Source: Pseudoselenomonas ruminantium
GTDB taxonomy: Bacteria > Bacillota > Negativicutes > Selenomonadales > Selenomonadaceae
Length of the DNA stretch: 44,247 nt
Assembly (NCBI RefSeq): GCF_900142515.1
Contig: NZ_FRBC01000026.1
Location: forward strand, 1 to 44,247
Reading direction: 5' to 3'
The translations under genes were made by a program, and so were the position numbers. The notes below the pieces were generated by a model that saw only the letters and a program-made list of their open reading frames with translations, did not search any database and was not told the DNA's origin. Shown here one piece after another: positions 1 to 7,918 of the stretch (positions are counted from its first letter, which is position 1; every line of letters starts with the position of its first letter).

Positions 1-366
1 CGTCGGGCCGGTCTTCGCTGCGCTCAGACGGTCGCTCCCACAGAAAAAGCACTCCCCCGTTCGCCCCCCCGTCACGATTTTGGCAATTGACACGAACTCG
101 GTTCTCCTGTAACAAGAACATCGATGTGCTTGCACCTTACAGCCGGAACATAGCAATATACTCAAACGTAACGGTGGGTGGAGGTGGGGATGCTTTTTCA
201 CCGACGGAACGACTGCCTGAACGAAGTGAAGGCTGGCCCGCAAACAGCATTGGCTGGAAGCTTCGTTGATTGGAGCGCCGTTGGCCTGCCCGGCGCAGGT
301 AACTGGAAGATGCGCACTTCTGCTGGCGGGTCATTTAGTGGAGCGGCGAAAAAGTATTCCCACCGC
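1..366. repeat. Gene-free stretch with diverged copies of a GC-rich repeat
   Basis: No convincing gene is visible here; open frames on both strands are short and lack ribosome sites. The stretch instead carries related segments in opposite orientations. Positions about 1-75 (plus) resemble the reverse complement of about 178-242, with roughly 24 of 32 bases matching over the best part. The plus strand at about 335-366 resembles the same segment again. All share a run of C-rich sequence next to GAAAAAG, which in one frame reads like GEKxxPPPP. This looks like a degenerate dispersed repeat rather than coding sequence. Its extent beyond the left edge cannot be seen. Confidence 0.45.
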
Positions 367-509
367 CGCCCCACTGCTTTGTAACGAATTGTGTTCCAAC
401 TCGCACCAACAAACTGCAGTTTATATGTGTGGTGAAATGTCTTTTGAATATGATGCAATAAACTGAAAATTGATGAATGATAATCTTTTTTATTTGTAAA
501 TGAGAATCC

Positions 510-539
510 TTGACAAGTGTGATTGATATGCGTTATCAT
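510..539 (+). promoter_or_regulatory. Putative feoA promoter, possible Fur operator nearby
   Basis: A perfect TTGACA (510-515) lies 18 bases before TATCAT (534-539), giving a plausible sigma-A promoter about 60 bases before feoA. The surrounding AT-rich DNA (475-565) repeats GATAAT/TTATCATA-like words, including TGATAATC near 479 and TTATCATA at 533 and again near 557. These resemble pieces of a Fur box, which would fit an iron-uptake operon. The promoter is seen in the sequence; the Fur assignment is inference. Confidence 0.45.
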
Positions 540-598
540 AACTTAAGTAGTAATAATCTTATCATAAGTTTTAGAGAATTTATTAGGAGGCGTTGATT

Positions 599-823
599 TT
601 GACATTGAAAGACGGTAAGACCGGCATGACGCTGAAAATTCAGCAGATTGGCGATTCCGACCTCAAAGAAAGACTGATGACCATGGGCCTCACCCCCGGA
701 ACGAAAATCAAGGTGCTGCGCAGTGCTCCCTTGGGCGATCCTATCGCCATCGGTGTGCGCTCTTACAATCTGGCTCTGCGTCGTGATGATGCAGCCAAGG
801 TTCAGGTGCAGCAGGTAAATTGA
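599..823 (+). CDS. feoA: Ferrous iron transport protein A (FeoA)
   Basis: A 74-residue SH3-like FeoA protein, a small cytosolic partner of the FeoB iron permease. The family pattern is visible: a leading LKDGKTG turn, the central ERLMTMGLTPGTKIKV segment, then APLGDPIAIGV and a basic end. I chose TTG 599 because AGGAGG at 585-590 lies 8 bases upstream. The in-frame TTG at 593 would leave only 2 bases. It is the first gene of an apparent feoA-feoB-peptide operon, separated from feoB by about 20 bases. FeoA is thought to modulate the FeoB channel or GTPase; its exact role is not shown by the sequence. Confidence 0.9.
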   Translation: MTLKDGKTGMTLKIQQIGDSDLKERLMTMGLTPGTKIKVLRSAPLGDPIAIGVRSYNLALRRDDAAKVQVQQVN

Positions 824-844
824 TCGTCATGGAGATTGACAATT

Positions 845-2767
845 ATGGACAGAGGAGATGTAGTTAATACAATGTCAACATTAGCAGTAGCACTTACCGG
901 CAACCCGAATGTCGGTAAATCCACGATTTTCAACGAGCTCACTGGCGCCCGCCAGAAAATCGGTAACTGGCCAGGCGTTACAGTCGATAAGAAAGTTGGT
1001 TATACCCGTCACAATGATCGGGCAATTTCCATTGTGGACCTGCCGGGTACCTACAGCATCAATGCCCGTTCACCGGAGGAAAAGATCGTTATTGATTACC
1101 TCCTGAACAATAAGCTTGACCTTGTGGTGGATGTCGTGGACAGTTCCAACCTTGAGCGCAACCTGTTCTTGACGGTGCAGTTGTTGGAGCAGGGGATTCC
1201 CGTGCTGATTGACCTCAACATGAAGGATGATGCCGAACGCCGTGGTATCAAGGTAGACTGCCGCAAGATGGAAGATGCTTTCGGCATGCCGGTGGTGGAA
1301 AGCATTGGCCGCAGCAGCAAGAGTACAAAAAGCCTGTTGGATGTATTCACCAGCACGGTGATGGACAATTACCAGCCCAGCGACCGGGTAAAAGCTCATA
1401 TCGCCAAGGTACAGGAAATCAAAGCCAGCGCTAAGAGCGAAGAAGAGAAGAATGAAGAAATCATCGAAGCCCGCTATGCACTGATTGACTCTGTGGTAGC
1501 AGAGGCTGTTACGGTGAAGAATGTCGGTTCCGATATGTCGGAGAAGATGGACAAGTTCCTGGCTAATGGCATTCTGGCATTGCCGATTTTCCTGGCCATC
1601 ATGTATGCGGTGTTCAATATTACGTTCGAATGGATTGGCCAGCCCATTGCCGATGCTTTGGATGCTGCCATCAATGAGGATTTCCTGGATTTTGCCAAGG
1701 AAAGCCTTGAAGCTGCCGGCGTGGCAGACTGGATGGTTTCCCTGGTCTGCGATGGTATTATCGGTGGTGTAGGCGCAGTACTGACCTTCGTACCACTGAT
1801 TTTCGTCCTGTTCTTCTGCCTGTCCTTCCTGGATGGCACGGGCTACATGGCACGTATTGCCTTCATCATGGACCCGATCATGCGCCGCTGCGGCCTTACG
1901 GGCAAAGGCGTTATGCCTCTCATGATGGGCTTTGGCTGCGGCGTTCCTTCCATTATGGGTGCCCGTGCGCTGGATTCGGAGAAAGACCGCATGGTGTCCA
2001 TCATGGTTACGCCGTTCCTCACCTGTGGTGCAAAATTGCCGATCATGGCTCTGTTTGCAGCGATGTTCTTCCCGGATAATGCTGCGGATATCGTATTCTC
2101 CATGTATATCATCGGTGTGGTTATGGCCATTGTCGCTGCTAAACTGCTGGGCAGCACGGTGTTCAAAGATGGCGGTTCTACTTTCCTGCTGGAACTTCCG
2201 CCGTATCGTATGCCGGATATGAAGACGGTCCTGCTGGAAACCTGGGATAAGGGCAAAGGTTACCTCGTCAAAGCTGGTACCATCATCTTTGCCGCTTCTG
2301 TTCTCCTGTGGATTATGTCCAACTACAACTTCGACGGTCCTTGCGAAATCAACGAGTCCATCCTGGCTACGCTGGGCAGCTGGATGAGCACCCTGTTCGT
2401 ATTCCATGGTTTCGATACCTGGGAAGCTGGTGCAGCACTGCTCTCTGGCATCATGGCAAAAGAGACGGTAGTAGCAACGATTGGTATTCTCTATGGTGCA
2501 GCTGATGTTTCCACCGAGGCAGAAGATGCTTTGGAAACGGCTGATACCCTGATGAAGACGGGCATGGCTTCCAGCTTCACGGCTTTGTCTGCGTTTGCAT
2601 TCATGATTTTCTCCCAGCTCTATACGCCTTGCGTAACGGCTCTGGGTACGATCAAGAAAGAAGCTGGCGGCTGGAAGTGGATGGGCTTCTCCGCTGTCTA
2701 TATGTTTGTGATTGCCTGGGTAGTTTCCCTGCTGGTATATCAGGTTGGCAGACTCCTCGGCTTCTGA
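845..2767 (+). CDS. feoB: Ferrous iron transport protein B (FeoB)
   Basis: A 640-residue GTP-gated ferrous iron permease of the inner membrane. The N-terminal G domain shows G1 GNPNVGKST (about 19-27), G3 DLPG and G4 NMKD. A helical spacer rich in Lys/Glu follows. The C-terminal half is a polytopic membrane domain with the conserved GFGCGVPSIMGAR gate motif, a second Cys-containing segment (TCGAKLP) and the MAKETVVATIG motif. The length is shorter than the roughly 770 residues of E. coli FeoB but normal for Firmicutes. ATG 845 has GGAG (831-834) 10 bases upstream; ATG 872 behind AGAGGAG is an alternative start. Likely cotranscribed with feoA and under iron control. Confidence 0.95.
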   Translation: MDRGDVVNTMSTLAVALTGNPNVGKSTIFNELTGARQKIGNWPGVTVDKKVGYTRHNDRAISIVDLPGTYSINARSPEEKIVIDYLLNNKLDLVVDVVDSSNLERNLFLTVQLLEQGIPVLIDLNMKDDAERRGIKVDCRKMEDAFGMPVVESIGRSSKSTKSLLDVFTSTVMDNYQPSDRVKAHIAKVQEIKASAKSEEEKNEEIIEARYALIDSVVAEAVTVKNVGSDMSEKMDKFLANGILALPIFLAIMYAVFNITFEWIGQPIADALDAAINEDFLDFAKESLEAAGVADWMVSLVCDGIIGGVGAVLTFVPLIFVLFFCLSFLDGTGYMARIAFIMDPIMRRCGLTGKGVMPLMMGFGCGVPSIMGARALDSEKDRMVSIMVTPFLTCGAKLPIMALFAAMFFPDNAADIVFSMYIIGVVMAIVAAKLLGSTVFKDGGSTFLLELPPYRMPDMKTVLLETWDKGKGYLVKAGTIIFAASVLLWIMSNYNFDGPCEINESILATLGSWMSTLFVFHGFDTWEAGAALLSGIMAKETVVATIGILYGAADVSTEAEDALETADTLMKTGMASSFTALSAFAFMIFSQLYTPCVTALGTIKKEAGGWKWMGFSAVYMFVIAWVVSLLVYQVGRLLGF

Positions 2768-2781
2768 TTGGAGGAATTTTT

Positions 2782-2934
2782 ATGGCAACTTATGTTGTAG
2801 GTGTAGTACTGGCGATTGCCTTGTTCTTTGCCCTGCGGCATGTGTATAACAACTTCCGCACGGGACATAATGATTGCTGCAGCAGCAGTGAATGCAGCTG
2901 CGGATGTTCAGGATGCCATAGCCATAAATCGTAA
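2782..2934 (+). CDS. FeoB-associated Cys-rich membrane peptide
   Basis: A 50-residue protein with one N-terminal membrane helix (about 3-18), a short linker and a Cys/His-rich tail: CC, then CSCGCSGC and HSH. This is the layout of the small FeoB-associated Cys-rich family found after feoB in many Firmicutes. The tail could bind or hand over ferrous iron at the cytoplasmic face of FeoB; this is inference, as the family role is not settled. ATG 2782 follows GGAGGA (2770-2775) with good spacing and only 14 bases after feoB. It is the last gene before a strong terminator. Confidence 0.8.
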   Translation: MATYVVGVVLAIALFFALRHVYNNFRTGHNDCCSSSECSCGCSGCHSHKS

Positions 2935-2954
2935 CACTTCCATATTGTAGATTG

Positions 2955-3004
2955 ACCAGGGGCAGACAATGTCATTTCAGTACATTGTCTGCCCCTGGTT
3001 TTTT
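2955..3004 (+). terminator. Rho-independent terminator of the feo operon
   Basis: A perfect 18-bp stem (2955-2972 with 2982-2999) has a 9-base loop and is followed by a T run. It ends feoA-feoB-peptide transcription. The remaining 200 bases to the dcu gene are AT-rich. Confidence 0.92.
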
Positions 3005-3088
3005 GACGTGCTTTGCACGTTTTTGATTACTTATATTTAATATATAATAAATATAAGTAATTATTAAAATATTTTATGATAAATAGTA

Positions 3089-3118
3089 TTTACTTATATA
3101 TAGTCATTGTAGTATAAT
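3089..3118 (+). promoter_or_regulatory. Putative promoter for the dicarboxylate carrier gene
   Basis: TATAAT at 3113-3118 is preceded by TTTACT at 3089-3094 (18-base spacer) or TTACTT one base later (17). It lies in AT-rich DNA about 155 bases before the start codon, leaving a long leader (about 3125-3275) with no recognised riboswitch. Confidence 0.4.
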
Positions 3119-3275
3119 TAGCAAGGACTTAGCAGATGAATGGTTTATTGATACTATTTAGAAAAGTTATGAAATTTTTTTTATGATTGCAGGAAATTGA
3201 CTAGCTTTGACGAATAGAAACCACAAGGGGAGATATCTGCTAACAAAATTTTATAAGGAAAGGGAGATTACAATT

Positions 3276-4616
3276 ATGGAAATGTTAGTTGGTCTCGTGG
3301 TACTACTGGCTTGCTTGATTGTTGGCGTCCGTCATGGCGGCATTGGTCTGGCTGTTATCAGTGGTATTGGTCTCATTATCTTCACTTTTATCTTCGGCTA
3401 TAAGCCGGGGAACCCGCCTATCGATGTTATGCTTACCATCCTGGCGGTAGTAACCTGCGCCGGTTTCCTGCAGACTTCCGGCGGTCTTACGGTTATGCTG
3501 AAATACGCGGAAATTTTCCTGCGCAGCAATCCGAAACAGGTTACGATTTTCGCTCCACTCACTACCTGGTTCCTGACGGTACTCTGTGGTACAGGACATG
3601 TCGTTTACACCATGTTCCCGATTATCTATGATATCGCTATCAAGCAGAATATTCGTCCGGAACGTCCGATGGCTGTGGCTTCGGTGGCTTCGCAGATGGC
3701 TATCTGTGCTTCCCCTGTATCGGTAGCTGTTGTATCCATCGTCAGCTTCTTTGCAGCTGCTGATTTCCATTATTCTGTTTTGCAGATTTTAGCAGTATCT
3801 ATTCCTGCAACTGGTTTTGGCGTGCTCTGTGCTGCACTGTGGTCCTATCGCCGCGGTAAGGAACTGGCCGATGATGAACGCTTCCAGGAATTCATCAAAG
3901 ATCCGGAAAACCGTGACTATGTATATGGTGACACGGAATCCCTGATGGACAAGGAATTGCCTGCAACTTATTACCGGGCAATGTACATCTTCTTTGCAGG
4001 CATTCTCGTCATTGCCTGCCTGGGTAACTTCCCTGATCTGCTGCCGCATTTCAAGAACGCTAAGGGCGTGATGAAACCTATCTCCATGACGATTGTCATC
4101 CAGATGGTTATGCTCTTTGTAGCAGCATTGATTCTCCTGAGCTGCAAGATCAAAGCGAAGGATGTTGGCAACAGCCAGGTATTCCGCTCTGGTATCGTAG
4201 CTCTCGTATCCGTATATGGTGTTGCTTGGATGGCCAGCACGTATTTTGGTGCACATATGACTTTCCTCAAAGAAAGCCTGGGTGCAGCGGTGACGACTTA
4301 TCCCTGGGCTTATGCCATCATTGCGTTCCTGACTTCCAAGCTGGTTAACTCTCAGGCAGCTGCTATCGCCATTGTTGTGCCGTTGGCTCTGTCTGTAGGC
4401 ATGGATCCGGTGATGATCATGTCCTTTATCTCCGCTTGCTATGGTTACTTCTTCCTGCCGACTTATCCTTCCGATTTGGCCTGCATTGGCTTTGACCGTT
4501 CCGGCACTACCCGTATCGGCAAGTACATCCTGAATCACAGCTTCATGATTCCGGGGCTTATCGGTATCGCAACTGGTTGCTGCATGGGATTTGTCATGGC
4601 ACATATCGTAATGTAA
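3276..4616 (+). CDS. Anaerobic C4-dicarboxylate transporter, DcuA/DcuB family
   Basis: A 446-residue, strongly hydrophobic carrier of the Dcu family. It would exchange fumarate, malate or aspartate for succinate across the inner membrane during anaerobic growth. Visible family marks are the GVRHGGIGLAVISGIG start, the GTGHVVYTMFPIIYDIA segment and a C-terminal YGYFFLPTYPSDL stretch. About ten membrane segments can be counted. I chose ATG 3276 because AGGGAG (3261-3266) sits just upstream and the family starts here; an in-frame TTG at 3207 is unlikely. DcuA and DcuB cannot be separated by eye. It is monocistronic, convergent with a LysR gene, and fits a succinate-pathway fermenter. Confidence 0.88.
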   Translation: MEMLVGLVVLLACLIVGVRHGGIGLAVISGIGLIIFTFIFGYKPGNPPIDVMLTILAVVTCAGFLQTSGGLTVMLKYAEIFLRSNPKQVTIFAPLTTWFLTVLCGTGHVVYTMFPIIYDIAIKQNIRPERPMAVASVASQMAICASPVSVAVVSIVSFFAAADFHYSVLQILAVSIPATGFGVLCAALWSYRRGKELADDERFQEFIKDPENRDYVYGDTESLMDKELPATYYRAMYIFFAGILVIACLGNFPDLLPHFKNAKGVMKPISMTIVIQMVMLFVAALILLSCKIKAKDVGNSQVFRSGIVALVSVYGVAWMASTYFGAHMTFLKESLGAAVTTYPWAYAIIAFLTSKLVNSQAAAIAIVVPLALSVGMDPVMIMSFISACYGYFFLPTYPSDLACIGFDRSGTTRIGKYILNHSFMIPGLIGIATGCCMGFVMAHIVM

Positions 4617-4633
4617 GCGAATATTTTTCCATA

Positions 4634-4672
4634 AAGAATCGGCGGTTCGTCTGAACTGCCGATTCTTGTTTT
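4634..4672 (+). terminator. Terminator between dcu and the LysR gene
   Basis: A 15-bp stem (4634-4648 with 4653-4667, one G-T pair) with a 4-base loop is followed by GTTTTTG. It lies between convergent genes and could serve both, but the T tract favours the plus strand. Confidence 0.85.
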
Positions 4673-4679
4673 TGTGTCT

Positions 4680-5576
4680 TTAATTGTTGTTGTTGGCTTT
4701 TCGTTCCTTCAGCAAATCTTTGCAGAAGTCAATGAAGGACTGAGCAGCCTTGGAGATATAGCGATCTTTTTTCCAGGCAAGACCGACATCGACAAAGAGA
4801 GGATCGGCCAGAGGAATAGCCTTGACACCTGGCGTATCTTCTACTACCATGTTAAGCAGGAAGGCGATGCCGACACCACTGGCAACCAGGCCTTTTAACG
4901 TGACAACCTGGTTGGATTCCAGTACAATGTTGGGGGTTACGTTTTCTTCTTTCATTTTGCCGAGGATGGTCTGGCGCAGGAAGGAGCCTTCCTTGAGCAT
5001 GATGATGTTTTCTTCCGCAATATCCTGCAGGGAAATACTCTTCTTTTCCGCCAGAGGGCTGTCCTCTGGCACGCAGCAGACAATCTGATCCGTGGTCATG
5101 GGTAACAGCTGCAAGTGGCTGGAAGCACCGGAGATGATGATGATACCAAAGTCCAGTTCATCCCGCTCCAGCTGCTCGCGAATGGACATGGAACCTTCCT
5201 CGTGCATGAAGATTTCCAGATGGGAATAACGGCGTTGGAAACTGGAGAAGATCTTGGGGAAGAGGTAAGCACCCATCATGGGAGGGATACCAATCTTGAT
5301 GGTGCCTTTTTGCAGCTGTTTGTAGTCGTTGACTTCCAGCACGGCATCCTGGATATTGCGGAGCGCCAGTTCTACGCGATTGAGAAAGACGGCACCTTCC
5401 GGCGTCAGGGACAGCTGCTTCTGGCTGCGGTCAAAGAGCTGGATGCCCAGTTCGGCTTCTAGTTTTTTGATCGCTACGGTGATGTTGGGCTGGGACACGC
5501 GAAGGCGTTCTGCGGCCCGGGTGATATTTCGCAGACGGCTGGCCATCTGGAAATATTCAAGTTGTCTAAGTTCCAT
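4680..5576 (-). CDS. LysR-family transcriptional regulator
   Basis: A 298-residue LysR-type regulator. The N-terminal winged helix-turn-helix (about 1-60) begins MELRQLEYFQMAS and contains the recognition region RVSQPNITVAIKKLEAELG. The C-terminal part (about 90-290) has the two-lobed effector fold, with the usual GTIKIGIPP entry strand. Its target is not evident. It is convergent with the dicarboxylate carrier and divergent from motA, with about 230 bases to motA in which an autoregulatory site would be expected. The ribosome site (AGAAAGAAG) is weak. The effector is unknown. Confidence 0.9.
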   Translation of the reverse strand: MELRQLEYFQMASRLRNITRAAERLRVSQPNITVAIKKLEAELGIQLFDRSQKQLSLTPEGAVFLNRVELALRNIQDAVLEVNDYKQLQKGTIKIGIPPMMGAYLFPKIFSSFQRRYSHLEIFMHEEGSMSIREQLERDELDFGIIIISGASSHLQLLPMTTDQIVCCVPEDSPLAEKKSISLQDIAEENIIMLKEGSFLRQTILGKMKEENVTPNIVLESNQVVTLKGLVASGVGIAFLLNMVVEDTPGVKAIPLADPLFVDVGLAWKKDRYISKAAQSFIDFCKDLLKERKANNNN

Positions 5577-5804
5577 CGTATCGCTTCTTTCTCTATAAAC
5601 TAGTTTTATTCACATCTATTATACCATACTTTTGATGAATGTATGATATAATAATAAAAATTTATTATAAAAAATAGAAAAATTTTTCTGACGCTATAGT
5701 AGGATTTTTGTCCTGCGTATGGAATTATACAAATTAGATACATGTGTATTTCGACTTAGATGATGTTCCTTCAATAGCAAAGGAAGGTTAGGGGGGCTTT
5801 TATC
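5577..5804. promoter_or_regulatory. Divergent intergenic region, lysR / motA
   Basis: 228 AT-rich bases between the divergent LysR and motA genes must hold both promoters. TATGATATAATAATAA near 5641-5656 offers several -10-like words, but I could not pair one with a good -35. No gene is seen. Confidence 0.35.
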
Positions 5805-6578
5805 TTGGAAATTTCAACAGTCATAGGCGCAGTCGGTGGTCTTATCTCTGTATTCGTAGGTATGATCATCAAAGGTGCACCTCTCAGCTCATTGAATAAC
5901 CCGGCAGCATTCCTGATCATTATCTGTGGTACCTTCTCTTGTCTGTTCACAGCTTTCAATATGAATCAGATGAAAAATCTGCCTAAGCTGATCAAGATGG
6001 TTTTTTTCAAGCCGTCTCTACATGAAAAGTCAGAGCTTTTGGGACTCTTTGTCGAGCTTTCCCAGATCGCTCGCCGCGAAGGTATTCTGGCCTTGGAAAG
6101 CAAGGTGTCAGAGATTGACGATCCTTTTTTCCGTACCGGGTTGGGGATGGTCATCGATGGTATGGATCCGGAATTCGTTGGTGATGTATTGGATGCAGAA
6201 CTGGCAGTCATGCAGGAACGCCATGCTGAGGGGCGTGCCATGTTGGAGCAGGCTGGCCTTTATGCACCGACCCTTGGTGTGTTGGGCGCCGTTATCGGTC
6301 TTATTGCAGCACTGGGCAACCTGAATGATATCAACAAATTAGGTCATGCTATCGCAGCTGCATTCGTTGCTACGATTCTTGGTATTTTCACGGCATACGT
6401 TGTATACCTGCCCATGGCTAATAAGCTGAAGCTTTTGTCTAAGGCAGAAGTCAGCGAGAAGCGTATGATCATTGAAGGGATACTTTCCTTGCAGGCCGGT
6501 GATTCACCTACGGCCATTGAAGCAAAACTGATGGTATTCATTCCTCAGTCCGAACGCGAAGGGTTGAAGAAGGAGTGA
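5805..6578 (+). CDS. motA: Flagellar motor stator protein MotA
   Basis: A 257-residue inner-membrane stator subunit of the MotA/ExbB-like class. It shows two N-terminal membrane helices (about 3-22 and 32-52), a cytosolic domain of about 100 residues that contacts the rotor, and two further helices beginning at the conserved APTLGVLGAVIGLI segment (about 151-). It uses TTG 5805, which has AGGGGGG (5790-5796) 8 bases upstream. motB follows 4 bases after its stop, so the two form an operon. With MotB it forms the ion channel that powers flagellar rotation. Confidence 0.92.
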   Translation: MEISTVIGAVGGLISVFVGMIIKGAPLSSLNNPAAFLIIICGTFSCLFTAFNMNQMKNLPKLIKMVFFKPSLHEKSELLGLFVELSQIARREGILALESKVSEIDDPFFRTGLGMVIDGMDPEFVGDVLDAELAVMQERHAEGRAMLEQAGLYAPTLGVLGAVIGLIAALGNLNDINKLGHAIAAAFVATILGIFTAYVVYLPMANKLKLLSKAEVSEKRMIIEGILSLQAGDSPTAIEAKLMVFIPQSEREGLKKE

Positions 6579-6582
6579 TTTG

Positions 6583-7461
6583 ATGGCTAGAAAGAAACCA
6601 CATCCGCCTCACGAAGAACATGAAGGTGAGCCCTGGCTCCTGCCTTACTCCGATCTGATGACGCTGCTTTTGGCACTCTTCATTGCTTTGTTTGCAATTT
6701 CTCAGACTGACCAGAAGAAGATGGCAGAATTGGCACAGGCCTTTAGTTCTGCATTCAATATGGGCGGTCCGTCCTTCTTTGACAAAGCGGGACCGAATGT
6801 AGGCCGCCGCGCAGAGACGATTTCTGATGAAGACAAGGGTAATTCTGCTTATTTTGCAGAAAACAGTCAGTTGGAAGAAGTCCAGAAGAAGATGCAGGAA
6901 TATATTGAAGAAAATCACCTGGAAGATCAGCTGAGTACGGAAATGGCGGAAGAAGGGCTGATGATCCGTATCAAGGAGCGGGCATTGTTTCCTTCTGGTT
7001 CTGCCCAGTTAGTGGGGCAGGCACAGTCTATCGTACCGGTGGTGGCAGGTATGCTGGCTTCCTTGCCGGAACGGGTGGTCATATCCGGGCATACGGATAA
7101 TGTGCCCATCAATACGGCGCAATATCCGTCCAATTGGGAGCTCAGTGCTTCCCGTGCGATGAATCTGATGAAGGCTGTACTGGCCGCAGAAAAATCTTTG
7201 AATCCGGCGAGGTTCAGCGCGATTGGCTACAGTGAATACCGGCCTATTGCGGATAATAAAACCGATGCTGGCAGACAGCAGAATCGCCGGGTAGAGATTT
7301 TCATTGCACGGTCGTATCGGTTCAATCCCAATGAACCGGTGGGAGGCAAGCAGGCATCTGGCACTGATACAGGTGCAGCGAAACCTGCTGATAGCAATAC
7401 GCCTGTTACTCCTTCGACTGATGGAGCCGCAGGCAGTAAGATGGCAACAACAACGATGTAG
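6583..7461 (+). CDS. motB: Flagellar motor stator protein MotB (OmpA-like)
   Basis: A 292-residue stator subunit. It has a short basic, His-rich cytosolic start and a single helix (about 20-42). In that helix, the Asp of PYSDLMTLLLALF is the family's ion-carrying residue. A periplasmic linker leads to an OmpA-like peptidoglycan-binding domain: VVISGHTDNVPI, NWELSASRAMNLM and GRQQNRRVEI are visible. The last 45 residues are a low-complexity Gly/Ala/Thr/Pro tail. ATG 6583 has AAGGAG (6570-6575) 7 bases upstream and follows the motA stop closely. It anchors the stator to the cell wall. Confidence 0.93.
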   Translation: MARKKPHPPHEEHEGEPWLLPYSDLMTLLLALFIALFAISQTDQKKMAELAQAFSSAFNMGGPSFFDKAGPNVGRRAETISDEDKGNSAYFAENSQLEEVQKKMQEYIEENHLEDQLSTEMAEEGLMIRIKERALFPSGSAQLVGQAQSIVPVVAGMLASLPERVVISGHTDNVPINTAQYPSNWELSASRAMNLMKAVLAAEKSLNPARFSAIGYSEYRPIADNKTDAGRQQNRRVEIFIARSYRFNPNEPVGGKQASGTDTGAAKPADSNTPVTPSTDGAAGSKMATTTM

Positions 7462-7474
7462 GAAAAGCAGGATT

Positions 7475-7504
7475 GAGCCGGCTGAAAAGCCGGCTTCTTC
7501 TTTG
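7475..7504 (+). terminator. Terminator after motAB
   Basis: A GC-rich stem (7477-7483 with 7488-7494, extended by two pairs) closes a GAAA loop and is followed by TTCTTCTTT. The T run is interrupted, so termination may be partial. Confidence 0.7.
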
Positions 7505-7544
7505 CCTGAATATCAAATTAATGATAAAATCATAGGAGGACGTT

Positions 7545-7916
7545 TTGGTTATAGGAATTGGCATGGATATGGTAGAAGTAGGCCGGATAAAAAAAGCTAT
7601 TGTCAATGATCACTTTGTTAAAAGAGTATTTACTCCGGCAGAGATTGATTATTGTCAGAGTCGTGGTCAGCAGGCTGCACAAAGCTTTGCCGCCCGTTTT
7701 GCCGCAAAGGAGGCTATTTTGAAGGCTTTTGGTACGGGATTAAGGGGGGGAAAACTCACAGATTTGGAGATCCTGCCAAATGAGTTAGGCTGTCCTGAAG
7801 TACAGCTTACTGGCTATTTTGCAGAATTGGCCAGGAAACATGAGATCAAGAATATTTGGCTGTCGCTGACGCATACCAAAGAGTATGGGGCAGCACAGTG
7901 TGTAATGGAGGCATAG
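7545..7916 (+). CDS. acpS: Holo-[acyl-carrier-protein] synthase
   Basis: A 123-residue AcpS-type phosphopantetheinyl transferase. It moves 4'-phosphopantetheine from CoA to the serine of apo-ACP, activating fatty acid synthesis. The family motifs are plain: GIGMDMVEVGRI near the start (magnesium-binding Asp) and FAARFAAKEAILKAFGTG (about 44-61, catalytic Glu). The start is TTG 7545, with AGGAGG (7534-7539) 5 bases upstream. The next gene starts 2 bases after the stop, a pairing of acpS with the NAD(P)HX repair gene that is common in bacteria. Confidence 0.94.
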   Translation: MVIGIGMDMVEVGRIKKAIVNDHFVKRVFTPAEIDYCQSRGQQAAQSFAARFAAKEAILKAFGTGLRGGKLTDLEILPNELGCPEVQLTGYFAELARKHEIKNIWLSLTHTKEYGAAQCVMEA

Positions 7917-7918
7917 AG

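Noticed and set aside
198-539. 113-codon minus-strand open frame before feoA
   Set aside because: Runs through the degenerate repeat and the feo promoter, with no ribosome site; Pro/Arg-rich reading is a by-product of the repeat.
1070-2407. Long 445-codon open frame on the minus strand across feoB
   Set aside because: Antisense shadow of feoB with His/Gln-rich composition and no ribosome site or domain.
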